The notes under the pieces: generated by a model
Seen by the model: only the letters and a program-made list of their open reading frames with translations
What the model was told of the DNA's origin: nothing
Databases searched by the model: none
Shown here: in pieces, positions 45,516 to 55,908 of the stretch
Layout of the letters: each line of letters opens with the position of its first letter
Position numbering within the stretch: position 1 is the stretch's first letter
Source: Methanobacterium sp. UBA375
Lineage (GTDB): Archaea; Methanobacteriota; Methanobacteria; Methanobacteriales; Methanobacteriaceae
NCBI GenBank assembly: GCA_002495625.1
Contig: DAGC01000003.1
Coordinates: 1 to 64,000 of the forward strand
DNA length: 64,000 nt
Direction: 5' to 3'
Program-made: the position numbers and the translations under genes

Positions 45516-46496
45516 TTAACCCTTCCTCTCATAGACGAACTTGGGTACTGCTTCCTTGAATGGATCGAAGGTCTCTATATTTTTTACCTCGGTGCACTTC
45601 ATACTCACCATGGAATGGAGGGAGGAAGGCAGACGTAGAATTCTCTTAAGATCGATGCTTACCTTAGCATCCACCAGGGCCATGTTCAGCGAAGCTATAC
45701 TTCTTATGAGTTTCTGATAGCGTTGTGGACCTATTTTGCTACGGAATATTCCCCACTGGTTGTCTTCCAGGAGTTCCCTGTTTTTAATCACGTCTTTTAA
45801 GAGTTTCTGGTTCACTTCATCCAGTTGAGTCTCAGTTGTTAGGTGTAAAATGGCGTATCTGGTTCTATCGGTAAAGACCTGGGGATAGCCGAAGGGTATG
45901 GTGAAATGTTCCAGTTTGTAGGTCACTCCTTCTGCTGCGTATTCATTACGGGGTAATTCAGCCCCGCTGAGGTACTGTACTATCTGGCCCCGGACATCAC
46001 TGTCCATGGTCATCACCGATTCATCGAAGAGCCGCAGGTGGTATCCGCGGCCGGAATATACAACGTACATATCTTTAAGTCCCAGATCACCCTTCAGGGT
46101 ATCTATCAGGCTGGATACGATTTCCAGGGCCTGGTTTAAGCACACCTCGCACACGCCCTCGCAGCCGCATTCCCTTATGGGTATGTCCTTGGCATCCACG
46201 TCAAAGACCAGTTCAGACTTTATCCAGCCATCCCTCCTCTGGGGTTTTTCATAGAAGGCCACTGAGGAGTAGGCAGCAAATGGTGCCCGGTATCTTAGAA
46301 ATTTCCGGAGGAGATCCATGTTTCTGAAGACCTTGTAACGGTCGTTGGGTCCCCTACCCATATGGTCGAATCCGAACTCCCTCTTCTGGACCGAGTTGCT
46401 AATAAATTCGGGGATATCTTTAACATCCCATTCTTCCCGGTAATATCTTCGGCGTTCCTCAGGGGTGGCGGGTTTTAAGAGTTGATCTGATACCAT
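45516..46496 (-). CDS. priS: DNA primase small (catalytic) subunit
   Basis: A 326-residue archaeo-eukaryotic primase that makes RNA primers for replication. The catalytic acidic pair is in ELVFDVDAKDI (near residue 97). A zinc-knuckle-like CGCEGVCEVC stands near 109. SGRGYHLRLFD (near 149) is the conserved Ser-Gly-Arg-Gly-x-His nucleotide site. It is the second gene of a pair: priL ends 10 bases before its start. Length is typical for the family (about 320-350). It is a clear archaeal marker. Confidence 0.96.
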   Translation of the reverse strand: MVSDQLLKPATPEERRRYYREEWDVKDIPEFISNSVQKREFGFDHMGRGPNDRYKVFRNMDLLRKFLRYRAPFAAYSSVAFYEKPQRRDGWIKSELVFDVDAKDIPIRECGCEGVCEVCLNQALEIVSSLIDTLKGDLGLKDMYVVYSGRGYHLRLFDESVMTMDSDVRGQIVQYLSGAELPRNEYAAEGVTYKLEHFTIPFGYPQVFTDRTRYAILHLTTETQLDEVNQKLLKDVIKNRELLEDNQWGIFRSKIGPQRYQKLIRSIASLNMALVDAKVSIDLKRILRLPSSLHSMVSMKCTEVKNIETFDPFKEAVPKFVYERKG

Positions 46497-46506
46497 GATT
46501 TAATAC

Positions 46507-47889
<1,383 letters not shown>

Positions 47890-48110
47890 CCTCTAAAAAT
47901 AGTTTCTAGCTAAATTTTTATTAGGAAAATCCTTAAAGATCATAATCCCTAAGATTGATTAACCAGATATATATAGAATAATACAGATAATATTTTAAAT
48001 CTTTTAATTAACTGATACATCCTTTAAAGTAAATTTCTATTTATATGTAGTCTGAAAAATTACTGAAATTTATTTAAAGTTTTTCAAAATGTTTAAGAGG
48101 AGGAGAAATT

Positions 48111-50090
48111 TTGAGTAAGGTTTTTATCACCTGTGCACTTCCCTATGCTAACGGCCCCACGCACCTGGGCCACTTAAGGTCTACTTACATCCCAGCCGAT
48201 GTTTACGCACGTTACAACAGGATGAAAGGGCGTGATGTGCTCTTCGTCTGTGCCACAGATGAACACGGAACACCCATCGCTGTCCAGGCAGAAAAGGAGG
48301 GTAAAACTCCTCTGGAGATTGCAACCAGGTACCATGAGATGATAAAGGAGGACCTGGAGTCCTGTAACATTTCATTGGATAACTTCGGCAGGACCACCGA
48401 TCCTAAACACTACCAGACAGCCCAGAACTTCTTTTTAAAACTATTCGACCAGGGTTACATCTACGAGAAGGAGATAAAACAGCCCTACTGTATCGAGTGT
48501 AACCGTTTCCTACCCGACCGGTACGTGGAGGGTGTGTGCCCCTACTGTCAGGGTGAAGCCCGCGGAGATCACTGTGAAATATGCGGCCGGCACCTGGACC
48601 CTATACAACTACAGGATCCACACTGTCTTATCTGCGGTTCAATCCCGGAAATAAGGGAATCAACCCATTACTACTTCCGGTTGAGCCAGTTCCAGGATGA
48701 ACTTAAAACATGGATTGAAGGTAATGATAAGTTACCGGCCAACGTAAAAAATTACGCCCTGCAGTGGATAAAAGAAGGTTTAAAGGACTGGATACTCACC
48801 AGAGACATGGAATGGGGAATACCAGTTCCTCTGGACGAAGCAAAGGGTAAAGTAATATATGTCTGGCTGGACGCACTTTTGGAGTACATAACCTCGGCAG
48901 CTCAGTACGCTGAAAGGAGCAATCTGGACTGGGAGGAGTACTGGGATGATAAGGCCATACACTTCATAGGTAAAGACATCATCTACCACCATTCCATATT
49001 CTGGCCGGCTCTTCTCATGGCCTACGGATGTAAACTTCCCTACAGTATAGTCGCCGGTGAATACCTGTCACTGGAGGGTAGGAAGATGTCCACCAGTAAA
49101 AACTGGGTGATATGGACCTCCGATTTCCTCAAGGATTTTGAATCTGATATCCTCAGATACTACCTCCTGGTCAACGCACCCCTAAATAAAGATACCGATT
49201 TTTCCTGGGAGGATTTCCAGCGAAGGATCAACGATGAACTGGCCGATGTGCTGGGCAACTTCCTCCACCGTACATTCACCTTCACAGGCCGCTTCTTCCA
49301 GGGGAAAATACCCGAACCTTCCCAATTTGATGATTATGACCAGAAAATACTGGACGGCCTGAAAGAAGTACCAAACATAGTAGCAGAACATATAGAAAAC
49401 TTCAAATTCAGGGATGGACTGGTGGAGATAATCAGGCTGGCCAAACTGGGCAATAAATATTTCAATGATAAGGAACCCTGGAAAACCGTTAAGAATGAAC
49501 CGGAAATTGCAGCCACATGTCTATACATCTGCAACCAGATCTCTAAAACACTGGCCGTACTGTTAAATCCCTATCTCCCGGTTAATTCTGGGAAAATACT
49601 GGAAATACTTAACTTGGATACTTCAGGGGTTAAATGGGAACAGGCCACCGAAAAGATACCAGCAGGCCATGAAATATCCACGCCAACACCCCTCTTCTTG
49701 AAGATAGAGGATAAGATCATTGAAAATAAAAAGGAAACGCTTTACAAAAATTTAGGAGAGTTAGATGATATGAAAAATATAATCAGCATTGAAGATTTTG
49801 CTAAATTAGAATTCCGAGTGGGACAGGTGGTAGGAGCAGAAAAGGTCAAAGGAAGTGACACTCTATTGAAACTGATGGTGGATATCAAGGACAAAAAATT
49901 ACAGGTAGTCGCTGGTTTAGCCGGTAAATATACAGCAGCAGAAATCCTGAACCAGAAAGTAATCGTCTTGTCCAATTTAAAACCTGCCAAGTTATTCGGG
50001 ATAAAATCAGAGGGAATGATACTGGCCACCGAGGACACCCTGAGTGTCCTGAGTGCCGAAGGCGCTGAAACTGGTGAAAAAATAAAATGA
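48111..50090 (+). CDS. metG: Methionyl-tRNA synthetase with C-terminal tRNA-binding domain
   Basis: A 659-residue class I synthetase. The HIGH-like motif is YANGPTHLGHLRS (near residue 13), and KMSKS appears as GRKMSTSKNW (near 325). Two zinc knuckles are present in the connective part: CIECNRFLPDRYVEGVCPYC and CEICGRHLDPIQLQDPHCLIC (near 127-180). The last 110 residues (from ISIEDFAKLEFRVGQVV) are the EMAP/Trbp111-like OB domain that binds tRNA. The start is TTG with GAGGAGGAG before it. The end overlaps the start of the DUF530 gene by four bases (ATGA), so the two are coupled. Confidence 0.96.
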   Translation: MSKVFITCALPYANGPTHLGHLRSTYIPADVYARYNRMKGRDVLFVCATDEHGTPIAVQAEKEGKTPLEIATRYHEMIKEDLESCNISLDNFGRTTDPKHYQTAQNFFLKLFDQGYIYEKEIKQPYCIECNRFLPDRYVEGVCPYCQGEARGDHCEICGRHLDPIQLQDPHCLICGSIPEIRESTHYYFRLSQFQDELKTWIEGNDKLPANVKNYALQWIKEGLKDWILTRDMEWGIPVPLDEAKGKVIYVWLDALLEYITSAAQYAERSNLDWEEYWDDKAIHFIGKDIIYHHSIFWPALLMAYGCKLPYSIVAGEYLSLEGRKMSTSKNWVIWTSDFLKDFESDILRYYLLVNAPLNKDTDFSWEDFQRRINDELADVLGNFLHRTFTFTGRFFQGKIPEPSQFDDYDQKILDGLKEVPNIVAEHIENFKFRDGLVEIIRLAKLGNKYFNDKEPWKTVKNEPEIAATCLYICNQISKTLAVLLNPYLPVNSGKILEILNLDTSGVKWEQATEKIPAGHEISTPTPLFLKIEDKIIENKKETLYKNLGELDDMKNIISIEDFAKLEFRVGQVVGAEKVKGSDTLLKLMVDIKDKKLQVVAGLAGKYTAAEILNQKVIVLSNLKPAKLFGIKSEGMILATEDTLSVLSAEGAETGEKIK

Positions 50091-51649
50091 ATGAATCGGT
50101 GCTAATTGGGAAGACAGAAAGATTCCTGAGGAAAATTGGAAGGAAAACCATAGATATCCCTGCACTTTCAAACATCGACTATTTCATAGAGATTTATACT
50201 TATTTTAAAGAAAACCTGTCGCAATTGCAGGATTTAAGGGACACCATGGAAGTGAAGGGTTACAAGGCACCCTACCGTTCCATCGTTAAATACGGACGTC
50301 CCTCGGCAAGTGAGATGCAGGTGGAAGACCTCCATGACATCACCAGGCACACCCAGCACTTCCGGATGAAGGCGGCCGCTAAAAAAAACATACTCGACCG
50401 GATAAAATCATCCATAGCCTCCCATAAAATAGCCATAGGTAACCTGGAGGAGTATGGGGTAATTAAATGTTCTTCATGCCAGAATGAGTACCAAGGCCAT
50501 GACCTCCACAATATAATAGCCAGGAAATGTTTATGCGGCTCAGATAAACTAGAGTTAACCCCAAACATAAAGGGGGTTTACAGGCTGGATATAATTAACT
50601 TCCTACCCCTTAGTGGGGATTATATGGTGAAGATGTCCCAGCTTTCACCCTTAGGAAGAGAATCGTTCCGGAAGATAGTGCGCATTTTAAAGCAGGAGAA
50701 GAGAGGAAGTGTAAAGACCCTTTCACTGGTGGTGAGAGTCTTTGAGGATGGTAGATGGGTTCGCAAACGGGTTAATTTAGATGGTATAAATCAAGTGAAC
50801 TATGAAAAGGAAATAAGAAAAGAATACGGTCCGGATGCCCGTATAGAATTTATGCAGTTTCACCGCAGCCGACCATCCATCATCAACGATAAACACGTGC
50901 AAACCGCTTTAAGTCTGGGATACGTAAAACTGGCCGAAGATAAAAGCATAGCGATAATGGACTCAGTTTTAAGGCAGTGCCTGAAAAATCCCGAGAAAAT
51001 AAGAATCTACAACGATGCCCTGGAAAAATCCCGGAGAAACTCCCTTAAAATGGGGGATTTCGAAGACCAGATGACCCTGCAGAGGGAGTTAATGGATGAA
51101 GAGTTGCAGAAGAAGGGATTGGTTGATGGGAAGGGTAAACTTGACCGGGAAGTGGAAGCCGACCTTAAATTAAAGGAGAAAATCGATAAATGCCTTCTTT
51201 TAAACATTCCCCGGACACTCATTACCTGGGATATAATAAAATATTACCTTACAACTTCTTATGATCATAGAACCAAATATTCAGGTTCTTTCCCAAATCT
51301 AAGACCATACCTGGATACCAATCAAATGAAATCCTTTGAAAACTTCCATGAACAGGCCATAAATATACTGAAGAACCATCTTAATGAGAACATTCCCTAC
51401 ATATCCGATATAAGCAGTTTATTAACTGGAAAATTTGAAATAGAAAAGAAGATCAAGGGTCTGCACGTGAAAACCAATCCCTCTGCAGTGGGCGCTGCCA
51501 TTTTGAATTCAGTGGGCGACATCGGCCTGGATGAAGCTGCCCGTATATTTGGCCTGAATCCTGAAGAAGTAAAAACTGAAAGGGATAAGATAGAAACATT
51601 CCAGAAACCATCATCCAGAGCCCAGCAATTCCTGGAAATGATCAAATAG
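50087..51649 (+). CDS. DUF530 family protein
   Basis: A 520-residue protein which I take as DUF530, a family of methanogens with no assigned role. Near residue 130 it has a zinc-ribbon-like set: KCSSCQNEYQGHDLHNIIARKCLCGSDK (Cys-x2-Cys ... Cys-x-Cys). The C-terminal region is helical, with a possible DNA-binding-like part (AARIFGLNPEEVKTERDKI). Its start is inside the end of metG (ATGA overlap), which suggests a link to translation or tRNA handling, but only by position. No membrane segment is seen. The family name is from memory of sequence style and neighbours. Confidence 0.7.
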   Translation: MNESVLIGKTERFLRKIGRKTIDIPALSNIDYFIEIYTYFKENLSQLQDLRDTMEVKGYKAPYRSIVKYGRPSASEMQVEDLHDITRHTQHFRMKAAAKKNILDRIKSSIASHKIAIGNLEEYGVIKCSSCQNEYQGHDLHNIIARKCLCGSDKLELTPNIKGVYRLDIINFLPLSGDYMVKMSQLSPLGRESFRKIVRILKQEKRGSVKTLSLVVRVFEDGRWVRKRVNLDGINQVNYEKEIRKEYGPDARIEFMQFHRSRPSIINDKHVQTALSLGYVKLAEDKSIAIMDSVLRQCLKNPEKIRIYNDALEKSRRNSLKMGDFEDQMTLQRELMDEELQKKGLVDGKGKLDREVEADLKLKEKIDKCLLLNIPRTLITWDIIKYYLTTSYDHRTKYSGSFPNLRPYLDTNQMKSFENFHEQAINILKNHLNENIPYISDISSLLTGKFEIEKKIKGLHVKTNPSAVGAAILNSVGDIGLDEAARIFGLNPEEVKTERDKIETFQKPSSRAQQFLEMIK

Positions 51650-51697
51650 GATAAAAAAAAGTTATAATATGAGTATAAACATGTACAGGTGCTAATA

Positions 51698-52165
51698 TTG
51701 GGTTATGAAATCCACGTAAGCAAACCACTGACTTCCCAGAAGATCATGGAGTTGCTGGATAAAAATCCAGAGCTAAGGAAGATAACCTGCCCTCCCAGCC
51801 TCTACAAACGTATCCCCACCCGTTACCTGGAAGCACTCTCTGCACTGGGTGTGGAAGTAGAACCTGTCGAAAAATTAGGAAGACCCCGGAAATATGGGGG
51901 AAAAGAAAGGGATATGGTAGGGAAGATGTTTAAACAGGGTTACACCCCCCAGGAGATTTCAAATACCCTGAATATCCCCTTAAAAACCGTGTATTACCTG
52001 AATAAAACACCCCTAAAAAAGGGGAGGAAACCTAAATATTCCCCGGAAACTGTAAGAAAGGTAAAGTCCAGTCATCAAGAAGGCGTATCTGCCAAGGAAA
52101 TATCAGAAAAATTGGACATACCTCTGCGAAGTGTTTATAGTCTCTTGAAAAGAAGATATTCATAA
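51698..52165 (+). CDS. DNA-binding protein with two helix-turn-helix units
   Basis: A 155-residue protein. The first 55 residues (KNPELRKITCPPSLYKRIPTRYL) resemble the small archaeal DUF1699 proteins. Two similar helix-turn-helix units follow: MVGKMFKQGYTPQEISNTLNIPLKTVYYLNK (about residues 68-98) and VRKVKSSHQEGVSAKEISEKLDIPLRSVYSLLKR (about 118-151). Each is preceded by a GRP/GRKPKY basic stretch of AT-hook type. This looks like a DNA-binding regulator that reads a direct repeat. The start is TTG at 51698, as AGGTG lies six bases before; the GTG at 51689 is inside that site. It follows DUF530 by 48 bases. Confidence 0.7.
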   Translation: MGYEIHVSKPLTSQKIMELLDKNPELRKITCPPSLYKRIPTRYLEALSALGVEVEPVEKLGRPRKYGGKERDMVGKMFKQGYTPQEISNTLNIPLKTVYYLNKTPLKKGRKPKYSPETVRKVKSSHQEGVSAKEISEKLDIPLRSVYSLLKRRYS

Positions 52166-52230
52166 ACGTAATGACGATATTTACATCCTTAAAAAAAGAA
52201 TAAAGATTCATAAAATTTGAAGGTACTACC

Positions 52231-53196
52231 ATGGCCATAAACATCCTGAAACCAGATCTGATAATGATTGCCGGTATCTGCGCTGTCATCTCCTTTCTTG
52301 TCACCTACCTGGCCATGCCCCGGTTGATCAAGAAATTAAACGATGCAAAAATAGTGGGAAAGGACATCCACAAACCCAGCCAGCCTAAAGTAGCTGAGAT
52401 GGGTGGTATCGGAATCCTTTTAGGGTTCATAATCGGTTTGTTCGTGGCAATCTACCTCTACCCCACCTTACAGTTCACCCTGGTAATCACCCTGCTGGTG
52501 ATCCTCCTGGTGGGAATGGTGGGCATGGTGGACGACCTGATTCAACTATCGTCCAAGGAGAAACTGATACTTCTCTGGTTCGCCGGATTGCCCCTGATAT
52601 GGATATCACCCCCAAATGTGGGGATAATCTACATGCTCCTCATACCAGTGGCAGTTACCATAGCCGCCAATTTAACCAACATGCTCGCCGGACTCAATGG
52701 GATCGAATCCGGACTGGGAGCCATCGCCATGACCTCCCTGACCATTTCATGCCTGATTATGGGAAAATACGATGTGACCATCATATCCATGGCCATGTTA
52801 GGCGCCCTTCTGGCCTTTCTAATATACAACCGTCATCCCTCCCGTGTATTTCCAGGAGACGTAGGAACGCTGATCATCGGAGCAACCATTGTGGTGATTG
52901 CCTTCATTGGAAGGGTTAAGATGATCGCCCTTATCGTCCTCATCCCCAACATAATAGACAGTGCCCTCAAGTTCTACAGCGCCGGGGTGATGGAAAGACA
53001 GGACCATAAACCCACCGAGGTGAATGGTGATGGAAAGCTAATCGCCCCTGACGGCGGATTCAACTCCCTGATTCGAAGCGTGCTACGCCGGCCCATGAGT
53101 GAACAACAGGTAGTTATTATAATCTGGCTGATTGGTATACTCTTTGGTGCCATTGGTATCATACTGTCTTATGTTTTGAAAAGCAGGATAATATGA
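52231..53196 (+). CDS. MraY/WecA-type glycosyl-1-phosphate transferase
   Basis: A 321-residue membrane protein with about ten segments. It transfers a sugar-1-phosphate from a UDP-sugar to a polyprenyl phosphate. Marks are the metal-binding GMVGMVDDLIQLSSKEK (near residue 95), NLTNMLAGLNGIESGLGAI (near 148), and FPGDVGTLIIGA (near 206), plus the basic EVNGDGKLIAPDGGFNSLIR loop. In this lineage it could serve pseudomurein precursor synthesis or protein N-glycosylation (AglH-type); sequence alone does not decide. AAGGT lies seven bases before the ATG. No cell-wall gene is adjacent. Confidence 0.9.
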   Translation: MAINILKPDLIMIAGICAVISFLVTYLAMPRLIKKLNDAKIVGKDIHKPSQPKVAEMGGIGILLGFIIGLFVAIYLYPTLQFTLVITLLVILLVGMVGMVDDLIQLSSKEKLILLWFAGLPLIWISPPNVGIIYMLLIPVAVTIAANLTNMLAGLNGIESGLGAIAMTSLTISCLIMGKYDVTIISMAMLGALLAFLIYNRHPSRVFPGDVGTLIIGATIVVIAFIGRVKMIALIVLIPNIIDSALKFYSAGVMERQDHKPTEVNGDGKLIAPDGGFNSLIRSVLRRPMSEQQVVIIIWLIGILFGAIGIILSYVLKSRII

Positions 53197-53254
53197 TCTA
53201 ATTTTAGTATTTTAAATCGACAGTTAGACCTTAAATCAACCAATCCTTCACCCA

Positions 53255-53767
53255 TTAAACCCATTCCACACCAGCTGTAGTGAACACATACTTATCTGAA
53301 AACGCCGGGTTAAAACCAACATTGGTTAAATTTTGAGTTTTAAAAACTTCACATATGCTTTTTCTAGCATAATAATTTATCCTCGAACCTAAACGATACT
53401 GTTCTGCACTGTCCATCCCGGAGCCAGTGGCGTATATCTTCAACTGTATCCAGGTACGGTTATATAAGGGGTTAACTCCCTTATTTTCATGGGCTATCTT
53501 CACGATCTTCACACCGGAAGGACTTACCAGTCTGGGATGTTCCTGAATATAATCTTTAAAAGTTTCTTCTGGATAGACCGCCAGAGAATCTGCCAACACA
53601 CCCTGAACTGCTCCACTTCTAGCTGCTGCCATGGCATGGGTCAGTTCACTGTCATCAAAGATATAAGCGGCAACTGCACACGTAAGAATTAACATAAACC
53701 CGGCTATTAAGACGAATTCCACAGACATTTGGCCTTTTATATCCCTATAAGGATTCCTAAGATCCAT
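53255..53767 (-). CDS. Class III signal peptide (pilin-like) protein
   Basis: A 170-residue protein with an archaeal class III signal peptide: a charged start, then KGQMSVEFVLIAGFMLILTC, in which the peptidase (EppA) is expected to cut between Gly and Gln, leaving QxSxEF and a hydrophobic helix. The rest is a globular domain likely exposed on the surface and assembled into pili. It lies 12 bases after a second pilin-like gene on the same strand; the two are one unit. No pilus motor gene is near. A single Cys is found in KSICEVFK. Confidence 0.8.
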   Translation of the reverse strand: MDLRNPYRDIKGQMSVEFVLIAGFMLILTCAVAAYIFDDSELTHAMAAARSGAVQGVLADSLAVYPEETFKDYIQEHPRLVSPSGVKIVKIAHENKGVNPLYNRTWIQLKIYATGSGMDSAEQYRLGSRINYYARKSICEVFKTQNLTNVGFNPAFSDKYVFTTAGVEWV

Positions 53768-53779
53768 AAATAAACTTTC

Positions 53780-54244
53780 CTAAGATTTTTGGTTATTTTC
53801 TATTATAACGATCCAGTTATCTCCCTTTCCTTCTCGTTTGTTTATTATAACATATTCCTTTGCTGGTGATAGGATGATTGTGGAGCTCTGTAGGTTATCG
53901 TAAGTTTTAGAAAATTTTTGGGGTATAATGTAAGCCAATCCCCGTCTATCTTCCAGTACCACCAGAACTCCCGAGGAATTTACCTCCACATGATATTTAT
54001 CGTCATTATTGATTCGATCAGGCATTCTAATTTTAATAACATGCCCATTTCCACCAGCATACGCCTGGTTTATTGCACCGGCTATGTTTTCAGCCAAATT
54101 CCTGGCTTCAACCAGTTCTTGAGACTTATCAACGGTACTAAACCTGTCTGAAATCAACGTTGATATGTATCCTAGAATTATTAGGAATATAAAGGTGGCA
54201 AACAGTAGATCTACACTTACTGTACCCTGTTCATCCATGAACAT
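53780..54244 (-). CDS. Class III signal peptide-like, second pilin-like protein
   Basis: A 154-residue protein beginning MFMDEQGTVSVDLLFATFIFL. This is a short acidic lead, then EQGTVSVD and a hydrophobic helix. It resembles the class III signal peptide (GQxSxE), though Gln-Gly-Thr-Val-Ser-Val-Asp departs from the strict pattern, so processing is less certain. The remaining domain is soluble. It is the first gene of the pair with the clearer pilin gene. A TATA element lies about 23 bases before the ATG, with no ribosome site visible, so the message is probably leaderless. Confidence 0.65.
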   Translation of the reverse strand: MFMDEQGTVSVDLLFATFIFLIILGYISTLISDRFSTVDKSQELVEARNLAENIAGAINQAYAGGNGHVIKIRMPDRINNDDKYHVEVNSSGVLVVLEDRRGLAYIIPQKFSKTYDNLQSSTIILSPAKEYVIINKREGKGDNWIVIIENNQKS

Positions 54245-54261
54245 ATTATAATACTTTTCAT

Positions 54262-54270
54262 ATATAAATT
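54262..54270 (-). promoter_or_regulatory. TATA box of the pilin-like pair
   Basis: Minus-strand TTTATATAT lies about 22 bases upstream of the ATG at 54244, which places transcription start at or next to the start codon. Confidence 0.45.
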
Positions 54271-54360
54271 ATTATTCTAATTTAAAATGTTAGCTAACCA
54301 CAACAATTATATATTACTTTTAACCTCTATAATATTAATTAATGTTAGAAGGAACTAACG

Positions 54361-54873
54361 ATGATGTCCAATGAGAAATTCGATTTAGTAGTAGAAGTTG
54401 AAGAAAATAAAGCACCCCCAGACTTAGATGAATATATGGCCATAGAAAAATTAGAAGACAAGTTAAAAAATTACAACCCGCGTTTTTATATAAAAGAATC
54501 AGAATTTTACAACGTCTTTTTGGTAGAACTCCTGGAAACGAATATAAACGCAGCACTCAAACTGGCTGAAACATCCTTAAGGAAAAATTTTGAAGTAGTC
54601 CCCATAGAACGCGTGATAACAAGCAAGCCAACAACAATACTCGAAAACATAATAGATATCAGCAAAAACAAGATCAAAGACGGAGAAACATTCACCATAA
54701 AATGCAATATTAGGGGAAGCCGATACATAAAATCAGAGGAAAAATTCATGGATTCCATATATAAAAAATTGGAGAAAACGAATGGCCGGCCAGATGAAAC
54801 CCACCCCCACTGGACAATCCATATCGAAGTGGTGGGTGAATACACCGGTATCAGTGTGGTTAAAAGAAAATGA
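54361..54873 (+). CDS. THUMP domain protein
   Basis: A 170-residue protein with a C-terminal THUMP domain (about residues 80-165): FTIKCNIRGSRYIKSEEKFM, then HPHWTIHIEVVGEYTGISVVKRK. THUMP domains bind the 3' end and acceptor stem of tRNA in modification enzymes. Here no methyltransferase or thiolase domain is attached, so it may be a partner of such an enzyme, like the yeast Tan1 protein in acetylcytidine formation; that comparison is inference. The start ATG follows AAGGA by seven bases. It is divergent from the pilin-like pair. Confidence 0.85.
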   Translation: MMSNEKFDLVVEVEENKAPPDLDEYMAIEKLEDKLKNYNPRFYIKESEFYNVFLVELLETNINAALKLAETSLRKNFEVVPIERVITSKPTTILENIIDISKNKIKDGETFTIKCNIRGSRYIKSEEKFMDSIYKKLEKTNGRPDETHPHWTIHIEVVGEYTGISVVKRK

Positions 54874-55098
54874 TATATTAAGATAAGTTCCCAAATTGGG
54901 TGGAATTTTTTAATTAGAGTGTTACATAATTAAACAAGGAATATCGGAAGTTTAAGGTATTAAACACCATATCCTATCTCTTTTTTTATTTTTATTCTCA
55001 GATGAAAATATCAACGATCTGCCCATCAAAGATAATAAATATGGGTGATGATAAAATAAAAGATGGAAAAAGATTTACAAAATAAACAGGGTGCTTTC

Positions 55099-55587
55099 AT
55101 GTACGAGATTTTCCTCTTTAGCGGCGGAGTTTACAGATTCGATGAATTAAAGGAAGCTGTTGAGGACGTTGGAGGAGTGGTATTTAAAAAGAACCTCTTC
55201 CAAATCAGCCGGGGCAGCTCTTTCCTAGCAGAAGAAGTACAGGTCATGTTTATCATACCCGAAGAAGAGGAAGACCATATCAAATCCCTAGCAGAAGAAA
55301 TCAAAGGACATCTGGAAAAACTGGACGTGAAAGACTTAAAGAAGAAGGACTTACTTACCTACATCGCAGTCTGCGATGCTTTGATCAAGTCAGGCGAATG
55401 GATGAGCCGGGATGAAATAGAAGAAGAAATAGAATGTCCCTGTCCAGCACAACTCTGCGAAAGCCAGGAACTGGAAGCCTGTATTCAAGACGAACTGGAT
55501 GAATCACTGAAAAGATTCTGTAAAAAAAATGTATTAAAATCAAGGAAGAAAAATATCACCGAATATTATTTAATGGAAGTAGATTAA
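55099..55587 (+). CDS. Hypothetical Cys-containing protein
   Basis: A 162-residue acidic protein of unknown family. The start ATG at 55099 is chosen because AGGGTG stands five bases upstream; the frame extends 12 codons further without support. The N-terminal half (MYEIFLFSGGVYRFDELKEAVE) looks like a small alpha/beta domain. The C-terminal half is helical, winged-helix-like, with the Cys group ECPCPAQLCES, EACIQDE and KRFCKK (five Cys within about 40 residues), which may bind a metal or a cluster. It is followed by the DUF131 gene on the same strand after 14 bases. I do not know the function. Confidence 0.65.
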   Translation: MYEIFLFSGGVYRFDELKEAVEDVGGVVFKKNLFQISRGSSFLAEEVQVMFIIPEEEEDHIKSLAEEIKGHLEKLDVKDLKKKDLLTYIAVCDALIKSGEWMSRDEIEEEIECPCPAQLCESQELEACIQDELDESLKRFCKKNVLKSRKKNITEYYLMEVD

Positions 55588-55601
55588 CATACATCTAAAC
55601 T

Positions 55602-55856
55602 ATGATACAGGGAAATACGATAATTACCGTGGGGATACTGGTTATCTTCATCGGATTCATACTGATATTTGCAGGCACCGCCCTGCAGACAACTGGTAAA
55701 ACCAGCGATGTGAAAACCGGGGGTGTGGTCCTAATCGGCCCTATACCCATAATATTTGGTAGTGACAAAGGTACCATCGTCACGGCAGTGATAATGGCCG
55801 TAATCCTGATGATCCTGGCATACTTCTTATTCTACCGGGGGCTCAGGATTTTTTAA
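55602..55856 (+). CDS. DUF131 family small membrane protein
   Basis: An 84-residue protein with two hydrophobic segments (about residues 7-28 and 58-78) joined by a loop holding TGGVVLIGPIPIIFGSDKG. That loop is the typical signature of the archaeal DUF131/TIGR00304 family. Function unknown. Length is right. The start has no strong ribosome site, but translation may depend on the upstream gene, whose stop is 14 bases away. It is convergent with galE. Confidence 0.85.
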   Translation: MIQGNTIITVGILVIFIGFILIFAGTALQTTGKTSDVKTGGVVLIGPIPIIFGSDKGTIVTAVIMAVILMILAYFLFYRGLRIF

Positions 55857-55908
55857 AATCCGTTTAATATCTTTTTTTGACGACCACTTTAATCCTTTTT
55901 ATGCCCAC

